Source: Variovorax paradoxus (lineage in GTDB: Bacteria > Pseudomonadota > Gammaproteobacteria > Burkholderiales > Burkholderiaceae_C). From it: 64,000 nucleotides of DNA. A program made the position numbers and the translations under genes. Shown here in pieces: positions 8,665 to 16,713 of this stretch; positions within the stretch are counted from its first letter, which is position 1, and the number at the start of each line of letters is the position of its first letter. The notes under the pieces were generated by a model. The model had not been told where the DNA came from and searched no databases. It saw nothing but the letters and a program-made list of their open reading frames with translations. The stretch lies in contig NZ_LR743507.1 in the NCBI RefSeq assembly GCF_902712855.1, forward strand, positions 3,706,001-3,770,000, read 5' to 3'.

Positions 8665-9681
8665 TCAGTTACGGGTCTGGTCGACCAGCTTGTTCTTCTT
8701 GATCCAGGGCATCATCGCGCGCAGCTTCTCGCCAACGACTTCGATCTGGTGCTCTGCATTCAGGCGACGGCGGCTGATGAGCGCCGGCTGGCCGGCAGCG
8801 GCTTCGAGCACGAAGCTCTTGGCGTATTCGCCGGTCTGGATGTCGCGCAGCACCTGCTTCATGACCTTCTTGGTCTCGTCGGTCACGATGCGCGGGCCCG
8901 TGACGTACTCGCCGTATTCGGCGTTGTTCGAGATCGAGTAGTTCATGTTGGCGATGCCGCCTTCATAGATCAGGTCGACGATCAGCTTGAGCTCGTGCAG
9001 GCATTCGAAGTACGCCATTTCGGGCGCGTAGCCGGCTTCCACCAGCGTTTCGAAACCAGCCTTGATCAGCTCGACCGTACCGCCGCACAGAACCGCTTGT
9101 TCGCCGAACAGGTCGGTCTCGGTTTCTTCGCGGAAGTTGGTCTCGATGATGCCGGCCTTGCCGCCGCCGTTGGCGGTGGCATAGCTCAGCGCGAGGTCAC
9201 GCGCCTTGCCGGTCTTGTCCTGGTGCACGGCCACGAGGTGGGGCACGCCGCCGCCCTGGGTGTAGGTGCTGCGCACGGTGTGGCCCGGGGCCTTGGGGGC
9301 GACCATCCACACGTCGAGGTCGGCGCGCGGCTGCACGAAGCCGTAGTGCACGTTGAAGCCGTGCGCGAAGACGAGCGAAGCGCCTTCCTTGATGTGCGGC
9401 GCCACGTCGTTCTTGTAGACGTTGGCGATCTGCTCGTCGGGCAGAAGGATCATGACCACGTCGGCCGACTTCACAGCCTCTGCAACCTCTGCAACCTGCA
9501 GGCCGGCCTTGCCGACCTTGTCCCAAGAAGCACCGCCCTTGCGAAGGCCGACCACGACCTTGACGCCGCTGTCGTTCAGGTTCTGCGCGTGCGCGTGACC
9601 TTGCGACCCGTAACCGATGATTGCGACCGTCTTGCCCTTGATGAGGCTGAGGTCGGCGTCCTTGTCGTAGTAAACCTTCAT
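8665..9681 (-). CDS. ilvC: ketol-acid reductoisomerase (NADP+)
   Basis: Converts acetolactate or acetohydroxybutyrate to the dihydroxy acids of valine and isoleucine synthesis, using NADPH and Mg2+. The 338-residue length is that of class I short KARI. A Rossmann motif GYGSQGHAHAQNL occurs at about 24-36, and the C-terminal knotted domain contains ETDLFGEQAVLCGG and metal-binding acidic residues. It follows ilvB, ilvN and a small membrane-protein gene on the same strand, so it is the last gene of the branched-chain operon. The hairpin at 9709-9729 just upstream may affect expression relative to ilvN. Confidence 0.97.
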   Translation of the reverse strand: MKVYYDKDADLSLIKGKTVAIIGYGSQGHAHAQNLNDSGVKVVVGLRKGGASWDKVGKAGLQVAEVAEAVKSADVVMILLPDEQIANVYKNDVAPHIKEGASLVFAHGFNVHYGFVQPRADLDVWMVAPKAPGHTVRSTYTQGGGVPHLVAVHQDKTGKARDLALSYATANGGGKAGIIETNFREETETDLFGEQAVLCGGTVELIKAGFETLVEAGYAPEMAYFECLHELKLIVDLIYEGGIANMNYSISNNAEYGEYVTGPRIVTDETKKVMKQVLRDIQTGEYAKSFVLEAAAGQPALISRRRLNAEHQIEVVGEKLRAMMPWIKKNKLVDQTRN

Positions 9682-9735
9682 GATGCGTCTTTCCTATTTA
9701 GTCTCTGTGCACCCCTGGTGCAGGGGTGCGTTCAC

Positions 9736-9999
9736 TCACAGTTGGCCGGAAGAATTCCGGTCCTTCATTTGCTGGTTGATGGACACGAGGTTGTCGTGAA
9801 TGCGGAACAGCAGGATCAGCAATTCGCTATAGACGCGAACCATGATCGCGCCGAAGACCAGGATGCCGATGGCCGGCAGGATGCGCCCCTGGAACAGTGA
9901 CACGACGGTCATCACGAGCACACCCAGCAGTCCGAGGAAATACAGAATCCGGATGATGATCGGCGTCACCATCTTGTCGAAACCCAGCAAGTCTTGCAT
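9736..9999 (-). CDS. DUF4282-like small membrane protein
   Basis: An 87-residue protein with two predicted membrane helices (about residues 12-35 and 42-65) and a short polar tail. It resembles the DUF4282 family, whose function is unknown. AGGAG lies close before the ATG at 9999. It is placed between ilvN and ilvC with short gaps, so it is probably co-transcribed with branched-chain synthesis genes. Nothing in the protein suggests a catalytic role; a regulatory or membrane-anchoring role would be a guess. A GC hairpin (9709-9716/9722-9729) separates it from ilvC. Confidence 0.75.
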   Translation of the reverse strand: MQDLLGFDKMVTPIIIRILYFLGLLGVLVMTVVSLFQGRILPAIGILVFGAIMVRVYSELLILLFRIHDNLVSINQQMKDRNSSGQL

Positions 10000-10052
10000 T
10001 CACCTTCTCCTCATGTATTGATAGATATTGAAACTGAGGGGATCTGCACCCC

Positions 10053-10544
10053 CTACACGCGCAGGATGCGCTCGCCGCGCCCGATGCCGCTGGCACCGGT
10101 GCGGACAGTCTCGAGGATAGCGCTACGCTCGATCGCCTCCAAGAAAGCGTCGTTCTTGCCGTGGTCGCCGGTGAGTTCGATGGTGTAGCTCTTGTCGGTC
10201 ACGTCGATGATGCGGCCGCGGAAGATCTCCGCCATGCGCATCATTTCCTCGCGTTCCTTGCCCACCGCGCGCACCTTCACCATCATGAGCTCTCGCTCGG
10301 TGTAGGCACCTTCGGTGAGGTCGACGACCTTCACCACTTCGATGAGGCGGTTCAGGTGCTTGGTGATCTGTTCGATCACGTCGTCCGAACCGTTCGTGAC
10401 GATGGTCATGCGCGAGAGGCTCGAGTCCTCCGTGGGCGCCACCGTCAGCGACTCGATGTTGTAGCCGCGGGCCGAGAACAGGCCCACCACGCGGGAAAGA
10501 GCACCGGGCTCGTTTTCCAGCAGCACTGCAATGATGTGTTTCAT
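10053..10544 (-). CDS. ilvN: acetolactate synthase small (regulatory) subunit
   Basis: Regulatory subunit of acetohydroxyacid synthase, conferring valine feedback. The 163-residue product starts MKHIIAVLLENEPGALSRVVGLF, an N-terminal ACT domain (about 3-75) with GYNIESLTVAPTED, followed by the C-terminal ALS_ss domain ending SGIGRGERILRV. The length and motif order are those of IlvH/IlvN. AGGAG lies 11 bases before the ATG. It is downstream of the catalytic subunit gene, separated by a 132-base region with a strong predicted RNA structure. The symbol ilvH is equally used. Confidence 0.95.
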   Translation of the reverse strand: MKHIIAVLLENEPGALSRVVGLFSARGYNIESLTVAPTEDSSLSRMTIVTNGSDDVIEQITKHLNRLIEVVKVVDLTEGAYTERELMMVKVRAVGKEREEMMRMAEIFRGRIIDVTDKSYTIELTGDHGKNDAFLEAIERSAILETVRTGASGIGRGERILRV

Positions 10545-10588
10545 GTTTGCGTGACTCCTCTTTTCGCCAGCGCGGAAGCTTTCGCTTT

Positions 10589-10628
10589 CGCCGCCCTCCC
10601 CCGCGCACGGTAATGCGCGGGCTCGGCG
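10589..10628 (-). promoter_or_regulatory. structured intercistronic RNA between ilvB and ilvN
   Basis: An 8-bp GC stem (10600-10607 with 10614-10621, six-base loop) is extended by an outer four-pair stem (10589-10592 with 10625-10628) across a small internal loop. There is no U-run, so it is not a simple terminator. It lies 45 bases upstream of the ilvN start codon and could control ilvN translation or mRNA processing. Its position recalls the ilvH RNA motif reported in Betaproteobacteria, but I cannot confirm a match. Confidence 0.5.
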
Positions 10629-10676
10629 GGCAATAGATTCGTCAGTGAAAGTTGCGAGAAAGAAATGCGCCGACGA

Positions 10677-12461
10677 TCAGAGATCTTCGGAGCCCAACAG
10701 CATCTCGGTGATGCCCATGCCGGCCTTCACCATCGGGAACACGTTCTCGGTGGGATCGGTACGGAAGTCCATGAACACCGTGCGGTCCTTGAGCTTGCGT
10801 GCTTCGCGCAGCGCAGGCTCCACGTCTTGTGGACGCTCGATCAGCATGCCGACATGCCCGTAGGCCTCGGCGAGCTTCACGAAGTTCGGCAGTGCATCCA
10901 TGTAGCTGTGGCTGTAGCGGCCGGAGTATTCGATCTCCTGCCATTGGCGCACCATGCCCAGGTAGCGGTTGTTGAGCGAGCAGATCTTGATCGGCGTGTT
11001 GTATTGCAGGCAGGTGGAGAGTTCCTGTATGCACATCTGCACCGAGCCTTCGCCGGTGATCGTGAACACTTCCGAGTCCGGCTTGGCGAGCTTGATGCCC
11101 ATGGCGTAGGGAATGCCCACGCCCATGGTGCCCAGGCCGCCGGAGTTGATCCAGCGCCGCGGCTCGTCGAAGCGGTAGTACTGCGCGGCCCACATCTGGT
11201 GCTGGCCGACGTCCGACGTGATGTACGTGTCGGCGTCCTTGGTCATGTTCCAGAGCGTCTCGACCACGTACTGCGGCTTGATCACGTCCTGGTTGCCGCG
11301 GTCGTACTTGAGGCAGTCGCGCGAGCGCCACGCCTCGATCGTCTTCCACCACTCCGCCAGCGCACCAGCATCGGGCTTGGCGCTGCTCTCGCGGATCATC
11401 GAAATCAGTTCGGTGAGCACATCCTTCACATCGCCGACGATGGGGATGTCGACCTTCACGCGCTTGGAAATACTCGACGGGTCGATGTCGACGTGGATGA
11501 TCTTGCGCTCGTTCTGCGCAAAGTGCTTCGGGTTGCCGATCACGCGGTCGTCGAAGCGCGCGCCGACTGCCAACAGCACGTCGCAGTTCTGCATCGCGTT
11601 GTTGGCTTCGATGGTGCCATGCATGCCCAGCATGCCAAGGAACTTGCGGTCGCTCGCCGGATAGGCGCCCAGGCCCATCAGCGTGTTGGTGACCGGATAG
11701 CCGAGCATGTCGACCAGCGTGCGCAGTTCGTTGGTGGCGTTGCCCAGCAGCACACCGCCGCCGGTGTAGATATAGGGACGCTTGGCCGCCAGCAAGAGTT
11801 GCAGCGCCTTGCGGATCTGGCCACCATGGCCCTTGCGCACCGGGTTGTACGAGCGCATCTCGACCTTGTCGGGGTAGCCTGCGTACGGAATCTTCTTGAA
11901 GGAAACGTCCTTGGGCACGTCCACCACCACGGGGCCGGGACGGCCGCTGCGTGCGATGTGGAAGGCCTTCTTCATCGTCATGGCCAGATCCTTGGGATCC
12001 TTGACGAGGAAATTGTGCTTGACGATGGGGCGCGTGATGCCGACCGTGTCGCATTCCTGGAAGGCGTCGAGGCCGATGGCCGCCGTCGGCACCTGACCCG
12101 AGATGATCACCATCGGGATCGAATCCATGTAGGCCGTTGCGATGCCGGTGACCGCGTTGGTCAGGCCAGGACCGGAAGTGACCAGCGCGACGCCGACCTC
12201 GCCGGTGGCACGTGCGTAACCGTCGGCTGCGTGAACGGCGGCCTGCTCGTGGCGCACCAGCACATGCTGGATGGTGTCCTGCTTGTAAAACGCGTCGTAG
12301 ATGTAGAGAACTGCGCCGCCGGGGTAGCCCCAGACATATTGAACGCCTTCGGCCTGCAGTGCCTTGACCAGCACTTCTGCGCCCATGAGTTCTTGCGACG
12401 GATTGCCTGCGCCGCTGGACGCGGCCGCCGCGGAAAGAATTTCCGCCTTGGAGATTTCCAT
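10677..12461 (-). CDS. ilvB: acetolactate synthase large (catalytic) subunit
   Basis: Thiamine-diphosphate enzyme making acetolactate from pyruvate, the first common step of valine, leucine and isoleucine synthesis. The 594 residues show the three TPP-family domains. The catalytic glutamate lies in VLVRHEQAAVHAADGYARA (near 60-75), VALVTSGPGLTNAVTG follows, and the C-terminal metal motif is GEGSVQMCIQEL followed by NNRYLG, with Glu where many homologues have GDGS. The ATG at 12461 has AAAGG seven bases upstream and is preferred to the TTG two codons earlier. The 142 bases before it include a perfect small hairpin (12477-12492). Confidence 0.96.
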   Translation of the reverse strand: MEISKAEILSAAAASSGAGNPSQELMGAEVLVKALQAEGVQYVWGYPGGAVLYIYDAFYKQDTIQHVLVRHEQAAVHAADGYARATGEVGVALVTSGPGLTNAVTGIATAYMDSIPMVIISGQVPTAAIGLDAFQECDTVGITRPIVKHNFLVKDPKDLAMTMKKAFHIARSGRPGPVVVDVPKDVSFKKIPYAGYPDKVEMRSYNPVRKGHGGQIRKALQLLLAAKRPYIYTGGGVLLGNATNELRTLVDMLGYPVTNTLMGLGAYPASDRKFLGMLGMHGTIEANNAMQNCDVLLAVGARFDDRVIGNPKHFAQNERKIIHVDIDPSSISKRVKVDIPIVGDVKDVLTELISMIRESSAKPDAGALAEWWKTIEAWRSRDCLKYDRGNQDVIKPQYVVETLWNMTKDADTYITSDVGQHQMWAAQYYRFDEPRRWINSGGLGTMGVGIPYAMGIKLAKPDSEVFTITGEGSVQMCIQELSTCLQYNTPIKICSLNNRYLGMVRQWQEIEYSGRYSHSYMDALPNFVKLAEAYGHVGMLIERPQDVEPALREARKLKDRTVFMDFRTDPTENVFPMVKAGMGITEMLLGSEDL

Positions 12462-12607
12462 GATCAACCTTTGTTTATTTCGGGAACGAAATACCTTGGG
12501 TGCCCCTTGCCAACCCTTGTGAGGTCGCGCCAGGACTTAAGGCCAAAGCCATGAGCGGACTGATGTTCCGCCGGACCGTGACCCGTTTGCCTTTTGACTT
12601 GCAGGCC

Positions 12608-12673
12608 GGATTATGGCACTTCCGGCGTTCAGATTCGCTTCATGTGGCGTGCAAAGCTACAAAGGCATAATCC
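12608..12673. promoter_or_regulatory. divergent -10-like elements between ilvB and the sigma-factor gene
   Basis: CATAATCC occurs on the minus strand (12608-12615) and on the plus strand (12666-12673), an inverted pair facing outward, each starting with a five-of-six -10 match. Matching -35 elements are weak. If used, ilvB would have a leader of about 140 bases and the sigma gene one of about 60. The remaining bases of the 279-bp gap hold no supported gene. Confidence 0.4.
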
Positions 12674-12740
12674 GCGGCGATAACCATACGCGATCGCCAG
12701 ACCCATTCCCACGAGGCGCGTCCTGCGCGTCCCCTCTCGC

Positions 12741-13307
12741 TTGGCCACTGAACAAGAACTCTCCGACTTCCTGAAAAGCGTCGAACGGCGCGCTTTCAAG
12801 CGCTCGGTCTATCACGTGCGGGATGAAGAAGCAGCGCTCGATATCGTGCAGGACAGCATGATGAAGCTGGCGCAGCACTATGGCGACAAGCCGGCCGCCG
12901 AGTTGCCGATGCTGTTCCAGCGCATCCTGTCGAATTGCACCCTCGACTGGTTCCGCCGCCAGAAGACCCGCCGCGCGCTGTTCTCCAACCTCAGCGACTT
13001 CGACTCCGTCGACGACGACGGAGATTTCGACCTGCTCGAGAACTTCGTCTCGCCGACCGACTCTAGGGAAGCGGAGAGCGCCGAAGACACGACCCGCCGC
13101 GCCCAGATCTTCAAGGAGATCGAGGAGCAGATCGCAGCTTTGCCCGGTCGTCAACGCGAGGCTTTCCTGATGCGTTACTGGGAGGAAATGGACGTCGCAG
13201 AGACGGCCGCCGCGATGGGCTGCTCCGAAGGCAGCGTCAAAACCCATTGCTCGCGAGCCGTTCACGCTCTGAGCAAGGCGCTCAAGGCCAAGGGAATATC
13301 GCTATGA
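12741..13307 (+). CDS. RNA polymerase sigma factor, sigma-70/ECF-like
   Basis: A 188-residue sigma factor. The region-2-like segment (about 20-85) contains ALDIVQDSMMKLAQHY and FRRQKTRR. An acidic linker (DSVDDDGDFD) follows, then a region-4 helix-turn-helix (about 130-180) with LPGRQREAFLMRYWEEMDVAETAAAMGCSEGSVKTH-type spacing. The start is taken as the TTG at 12741, since no in-frame ATG precedes the conserved part; no clear ribosome-binding site is visible. Its stop overlaps the ATG of the next gene, a single-pass membrane protein, which suggests a sigma/anti-sigma pair. Its regulon is unknown. Confidence 0.85.
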   Translation: MATEQELSDFLKSVERRAFKRSVYHVRDEEAALDIVQDSMMKLAQHYGDKPAAELPMLFQRILSNCTLDWFRRQKTRRALFSNLSDFDSVDDDGDFDLLENFVSPTDSREAESAEDTTRRAQIFKEIEEQIAALPGRQREAFLMRYWEEMDVAETAAAMGCSEGSVKTHCSRAVHALSKALKAKGISL

Positions 13308-13726
13308 ACACTATGGTTCCAACCACATCATCCGCCGCCGAGGACGAGTTCGGCCTGCGCCTGGCCGCCCGCCTGTCGGCCGGCAACCGCGAGCTGCCGC
13401 ACGACATCGGCGAACGACTGCGCGTGGCGCGCGCGCAGGCTGTTGCCGCTCGCAAGCTTCCGCCGCAGTTGCGGACCGCGCCCGTGGTGGTGCAGTCGGG
13501 TCATTCGGTCGCGCTGGGCGGCGGCTGGTGGACCCGCATCGGCTCGGTGGTGCCCTTGATCGCGCTCGTGGCCGGTCTGATCACCATCAGCGTGATGCAG
13601 GACGACGATCGCGCCAGCGAATTGGCCGAGGTCGACTCCGCCCTCCTCACCGGCGATCTGCCGCCCGCTGCCTATACCGACCCCGGCTTCGCCCAATTCC
13701 TGAAGGCCGACAGCGCCTCCGACTGA
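13304..13726 (+). CDS. DUF3619 single-pass membrane protein, possible anti-sigma partner
   Basis: A 140-residue protein with a soluble N-terminal half (EDEFGLRLAARLSAGNRELP), one membrane helix at about 81-101 (SVVPLIALVAGLITISVM) and a short acidic C-terminal part ending YTDPGFAQFLKAD. It starts at an ATG overlapping the sigma-factor stop by four bases. The family carries only a DUF number. Topology and gene order resemble membrane anti-sigma factors, so sequestration of the sigma factor is a reasonable inference without direct evidence. Confidence 0.75.
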   Translation: MNTMVPTTSSAAEDEFGLRLAARLSAGNRELPHDIGERLRVARAQAVAARKLPPQLRTAPVVVQSGHSVALGGGWWTRIGSVVPLIALVAGLITISVMQDDDRASELAEVDSALLTGDLPPAAYTDPGFAQFLKADSASD

Positions 13727-13757
13727 ACATTTCACGACGGACACCCCGACCGACCGA

Positions 13758-14606
13758 ATGCGACGCCGCACCTCCTCCAGCGCGAACACCCCCCGCCCGA
13801 CGCGCCCGCTCCAGGCGGGCGCCGTCGTTTGGGCAGGCGCGCTTGCAGCGGCCGCCTTCGGCCTGACGCTCGCCAGCGCCCAACCCCCTGCCGAGGGCTT
13901 CGCCAAGTCGTCGGGAGGCACGACGACGCCATCGGCCACCTCCAGTCCCAAGGCCGTCCCGACGACCAAGCCGCTATGGAGCGAACTCAGCGCCGAGCAG
14001 CAGCATGCGCTCAAGCCGCTCAATGTTCACTGGAACACGCTCAACGTCGGTCAGAAAAGGAAGTGGCTGGCGCTCTCGCGCAACTTCGAGAGCATGTCCG
14101 CAGACGACCAGAACACCCTGCACAGCCGGATGATCGAGTGGGCCGCGCTCAGCAACCAGCAGCGCGTGCAGGCGCGGTTGAATTTCGCCGAGGTCAAGCG
14201 CATCCCTCCTGATGAGCGAAAGGCGAAGTGGGAGCAATACCAGGCCTTGAGCGAGGAAGAAAAGCGCAAGCTCGCCGAGCGCGCGCCGGCCAAGCCCCGC
14301 GGCGCCGCCGTTCCGGTGCGCCCCGTCTCGTCACAGCGGCTGGTGCCTGTGCCGGCTGTCACGCCGGGCGGCCAGCACACTCCCAGGATCCTGTTGACTC
14401 CGCCGCCCGCGCCTGCGTCCGCACCCGCAACGCTCATGGTGGCCTCTCCGCCCGAGCGCACTTCTCCCAGCGCGACACCCGCGGTGATCGTCGCCCCGGC
14501 CGCCCCCGCCGCGCCTCTGTCATCGAGCACGGCCTCGCCGCCGGTGCCGCCGGAAGCACAGGTACCTGCCCCCGCGGCAAGCGATACGCCTGCTCCCGCC
14601 CCCTGA
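13758..14606 (+). CDS. DUF3106 secreted or membrane-anchored protein with Pro/Ala-rich tail
   Basis: A 282-residue protein with an N-terminal hydrophobic segment (about 20-42, ending LASAQ, a likely signal or anchor) and a DUF3106 region at about 75-180. That region is rich in W, Q and K (LWSELSAEQQHALKPL, WLALSRNF, RMIEWAALSNQQR). A low-complexity tail of about 100 residues of Pro, Ala, Ser and Thr follows. Function is unknown. It follows the sigma factor and DUF3619 gene with a 31-base gap, suggesting it belongs to the same envelope-stress-like operon. Confidence 0.8.
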   Translation: MRRRTSSSANTPRPTRPLQAGAVVWAGALAAAAFGLTLASAQPPAEGFAKSSGGTTTPSATSSPKAVPTTKPLWSELSAEQQHALKPLNVHWNTLNVGQKRKWLALSRNFESMSADDQNTLHSRMIEWAALSNQQRVQARLNFAEVKRIPPDERKAKWEQYQALSEEEKRKLAERAPAKPRGAAVPVRPVSSQRLVPVPAVTPGGQHTPRILLTPPPAPASAPATLMVASPPERTSPSATPAVIVAPAAPAAPLSSSTASPPVPPEAQVPAPAASDTPAPAP

Positions 14607-14625
14607 CTCCCGGTACAAGGTTTCG

Positions 14626-15210
14626 ATGGTTTCCAGCCCTCCCGAAGCGTCGGGGTCCGAACAGCCTGGCTCGCCCTCCGCGCCCTTCGCGCCTGCAACC
14701 ACCGCTCACCTTTCGATAGCCGCCGGCACGCCGGGTCTGTGGCGGCGGATGGCTTGCTGGCTCTATGAAGGCATGCTGCTGTTCGCCGTGGTGTTCGTGT
14801 CGGGATGGCTCTTCAGCACGCTGGGCCAGATGCGCGATGCGATGGATTCCCGGCGCCACCTGCTGCAGGCTTTTCTTTTCGTGGTATTCGGCGTGTACTT
14901 CGTCTGGTTCTGGACCAAGGGCCAGACTCTTGCCATGAAGACCTGGAACATCCGCATCGTCGACACGCATGGCCGCCCGGTCACCCAGGGCCGCGCCCTC
15001 GGACGCTACCTGCTGAGCTGGATCTGGTTCCTGCCGCCGCTGGCTGCCATTGCGCCCTTCAAGCTGTCGGGCGGCGAATCGGCGGTCCTGATCTTCGGCT
15101 GGGTCGCCATCTGGGCCCTGCTCGCACGTTTTCACCCCGAGCGCCAGTTCTGGCACGACGCCTGGGCCGGTACGCGGCTCATCACCTCCAAACCGATGAG
15201 TCGCCGATGA
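14626..15210 (+). CDS. RDD family membrane protein
   Basis: A 194-residue integral membrane protein with the RDD domain from about residue 40. It shows GLWRRMACWLYEGMLLF, two or three further helices, the conserved TLAMKTWNIRIVD turn and a C-terminal WHDAWAGTRLI. RDD proteins are usually small membrane proteins of unknown or transport-related function. It is in the same direction as the sigma/DUF3619/DUF3106 genes, 19 bases downstream, and its stop overlaps the start of the diacylglycerol kinase gene by four bases, implying translational coupling. Confidence 0.85.
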   Translation: MVSSPPEASGSEQPGSPSAPFAPATTAHLSIAAGTPGLWRRMACWLYEGMLLFAVVFVSGWLFSTLGQMRDAMDSRRHLLQAFLFVVFGVYFVWFWTKGQTLAMKTWNIRIVDTHGRPVTQGRALGRYLLSWIWFLPPLAAIAPFKLSGGESAVLIFGWVAIWALLARFHPERQFWHDAWAGTRLITSKPMSRR

Positions 15211-15614
15211 GTGCCTTGCCGAAACTTCCCGACCCCGCCGTCAACCCGCAGAAGTCCCGCAAGGGCTTCGAGCGTGTCTGGCATGCCACGCTGATTTCGC
15301 TGCATGGCCTGCGCGCCGGCTGGAGCGAACCGGCCTTCCGCCAGGAAGCGATCCTGTCGATCGTCATGATCCCGGTTGCCTTCTGGCTGGGCCGCAGCTG
15401 GGTCGAAGTGGCGTTGCTCGCGGGCAGCGCCATCCTGGTGATGATCGTCGAGCTGCTTAACACCGCTGTCGAGGCCGCCATCGACCGCATCGGCCCCGAG
15501 TGGCACGACCTTTCCAAGCGCGCCAAGGACATGGGCAGTGCCGCGGTGCTGCTCTCGCTCACGCTGTGCGGGGGGATCTGGGCTGCGGCGCTGTGGCAAC
15601 GCTTCATGTCATGA
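15207..15614 (+). CDS. dgkA: diacylglycerol kinase
   Basis: Small membrane kinase that recycles diacylglycerol to phosphatidic acid. Residues 15-135 carry the DagK signature, including RVWHATLISLHGLRAGW, EAILSIVMIP and the diagnostic EAAIDRIGPEWHDLSKRAKDMGSAAV, with three membrane helices. At 135 residues it is slightly longer than E. coli DgkA because of an N-terminal extension. It starts at the ATG overlapping the RDD stop, so these two membrane-protein genes are coupled. Confidence 0.92.
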   Translation: MSALPKLPDPAVNPQKSRKGFERVWHATLISLHGLRAGWSEPAFRQEAILSIVMIPVAFWLGRSWVEVALLAGSAILVMIVELLNTAVEAAIDRIGPEWHDLSKRAKDMGSAAVLLSLTLCGGIWAAALWQRFMS

Positions 15615-15645
15615 GCGGGCCGGCTGCCTGCGGCATGATGGCAGC

Positions 15646-16236
15646 ATGACTCCTGAATTTTCGATCTGTGTGTATTGCGGTTCGCGCCCCGGCGAACGCC
15701 CCGAGTTTTCCCAGGCTGCACGAGCGGTCGGCCAGTGGATCGGCCAGCACCGCGGCCAATTGGTGTACGGCGGCGGCCGCACCGGACTGATGGGCACCGT
15801 GGCCGAGGCGACACGGCTGGCCGGCGGCCGGGTCGTCGGCATCATCCCCAAGGCGCTGGTCGACAAGGAACTGGCCAACCCCCTGTGCGACGAGTTGCAC
15901 GTGGTCGACACCATGCACGAGCGCAAGGCCATGATGGGCGAGCGTGCCGACGCCTTCGTCGCCCTTCCGGGCGGCATCGGCACCTTCGAGGAACTGTTCG
16001 AGATCTGGACCTGGCGCCAGCTTGGCTATCACGACAAGCCGACCGGCATCCTGAACACCGCCGGCTACTACGACGGCCTGCTGGGCTTCCTGGCGCACAG
16101 CGTGCGCGAGGGCTTCATGGGCGAATGGCAGATGGACCTGATCCGCACCGGCACCGAGGTGCCTGAACTGCTGGCGGCGCTTCGCGCTGAAGTCCCCCTG
16201 CACCCGCGAGAAGATCGCCTCTCGGAAAACCTCTGA
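15646..16236 (+). CDS. LOG-family protein (cytokinin riboside 5'-monophosphate phosphoribohydrolase-like)
   Basis: A 196-residue Rossmann-fold protein of the LOG/TIGR00730 family, which removes ribose 5-phosphate from nucleoside monophosphates such as AMP or cytokinin ribotides. The nucleotide motifs GGGRTGLMG (about 42-50) and PGGIGTFEEL (about 108-117) are intact. The ATG at 15646 is chosen because the 36 upstream codons overlap dgkA and lack family similarity. It sits 31 bases after dgkA and is followed by a GC hairpin. The physiological substrate in bacteria is generally uncertain; AMP nucleosidase-like activity is possible. Confidence 0.88.
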   Translation: MTPEFSICVYCGSRPGERPEFSQAARAVGQWIGQHRGQLVYGGGRTGLMGTVAEATRLAGGRVVGIIPKALVDKELANPLCDELHVVDTMHERKAMMGERADAFVALPGGIGTFEELFEIWTWRQLGYHDKPTGILNTAGYYDGLLGFLAHSVREGFMGEWQMDLIRTGTEVPELLAALRAEVPLHPREDRLSENL

Positions 16237-16243
16237 CCCCTGC

Positions 16244-16272
16244 GGCCGCTGCACAGCGGCCGGCCCTTTTCA
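16244..16272 (+). terminator. hairpin terminator-like structure after the LOG gene
   Basis: The stem GGCCGCTG (16244-16251) / CAGCGGCC (16254-16261) has a two-base centre, so a real loop would be slightly larger. It is followed by GGCCCTTTTC. It is a plausible but weak intrinsic terminator. The remaining bases to glnB hold no supported gene. Confidence 0.45.
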
Positions 16273-16369
16273 GAAAAGCGAGGAACCGGCTTTGCGGGAC
16301 CTCAGGCGTCGCCCCGGTCAGAGGGACGGCCAAGCGACACGACGTGCGCGCGGCCGGGGGGCGAATCGG

Positions 16370-16708
16370 TCAGACCGCGTTTTCGTTCTCTTCACCCGTG
16401 CGGATGCGCACGATGCGCTCCACCCCGGTCACGAAGATCTTCCCGTCGCCGATCTTGCCGGTACGCGCCGAATTGACGATGGCCTCGATGCATCGATCGA
16501 CGTCGGCCTCGTTCACGACCACCTCGACCTTCATCTTGGGCAGGAAATCGACGACATATTCAGCGCCGCGGTAGAGCTCGGTGTGCCCCTTCTGGCGGCC
16601 GAAACCCTTGACTTCGGTGACTGTGAGGCCGGTGACGCCCACTTCGGCCAAGGCCTCGCGCACGTCCTCGAGCTTGAAGGGTTTGACGATGGCGGTGATC
16701 TGCTTCAT
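16370..16708 (-). CDS. glnB: nitrogen regulatory protein P-II
   Basis: Small trimeric signal protein that senses 2-oxoglutarate and ATP/ADP and controls glutamine synthetase adenylylation, NtrB and AmtB. The 112 residues match the P-II length. The T-loop GRQKGHTELYRGAEY places the uridylylated tyrosine at Y51, and the B-loop TGKIGDGKIFV is intact. The ATG at 16708 is chosen because homology starts at MKQITAIVKP. It begins five bases after nadE, so the pair is probably one transcript, linking NAD synthesis (glutamine-dependent) with nitrogen sensing. GlnK cannot be excluded, but no amtB is adjacent. Confidence 0.93.
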   Translation of the reverse strand: MKQITAIVKPFKLEDVREALAEVGVTGLTVTEVKGFGRQKGHTELYRGAEYVVDFLPKMKVEVVVNEADVDRCIEAIVNSARTGKIGDGKIFVTGVERIVRIRTGEENENAV

Positions 16709-16713
16709 GGGTT

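Noticed and set aside
12475..12552. 25-residue possible leader peptide upstream of ilvB
   Set aside because: It has no run of Val, Ile or Leu codons, no ribosome-binding site and no terminator hairpin with a U-run, so attenuation is not supported.
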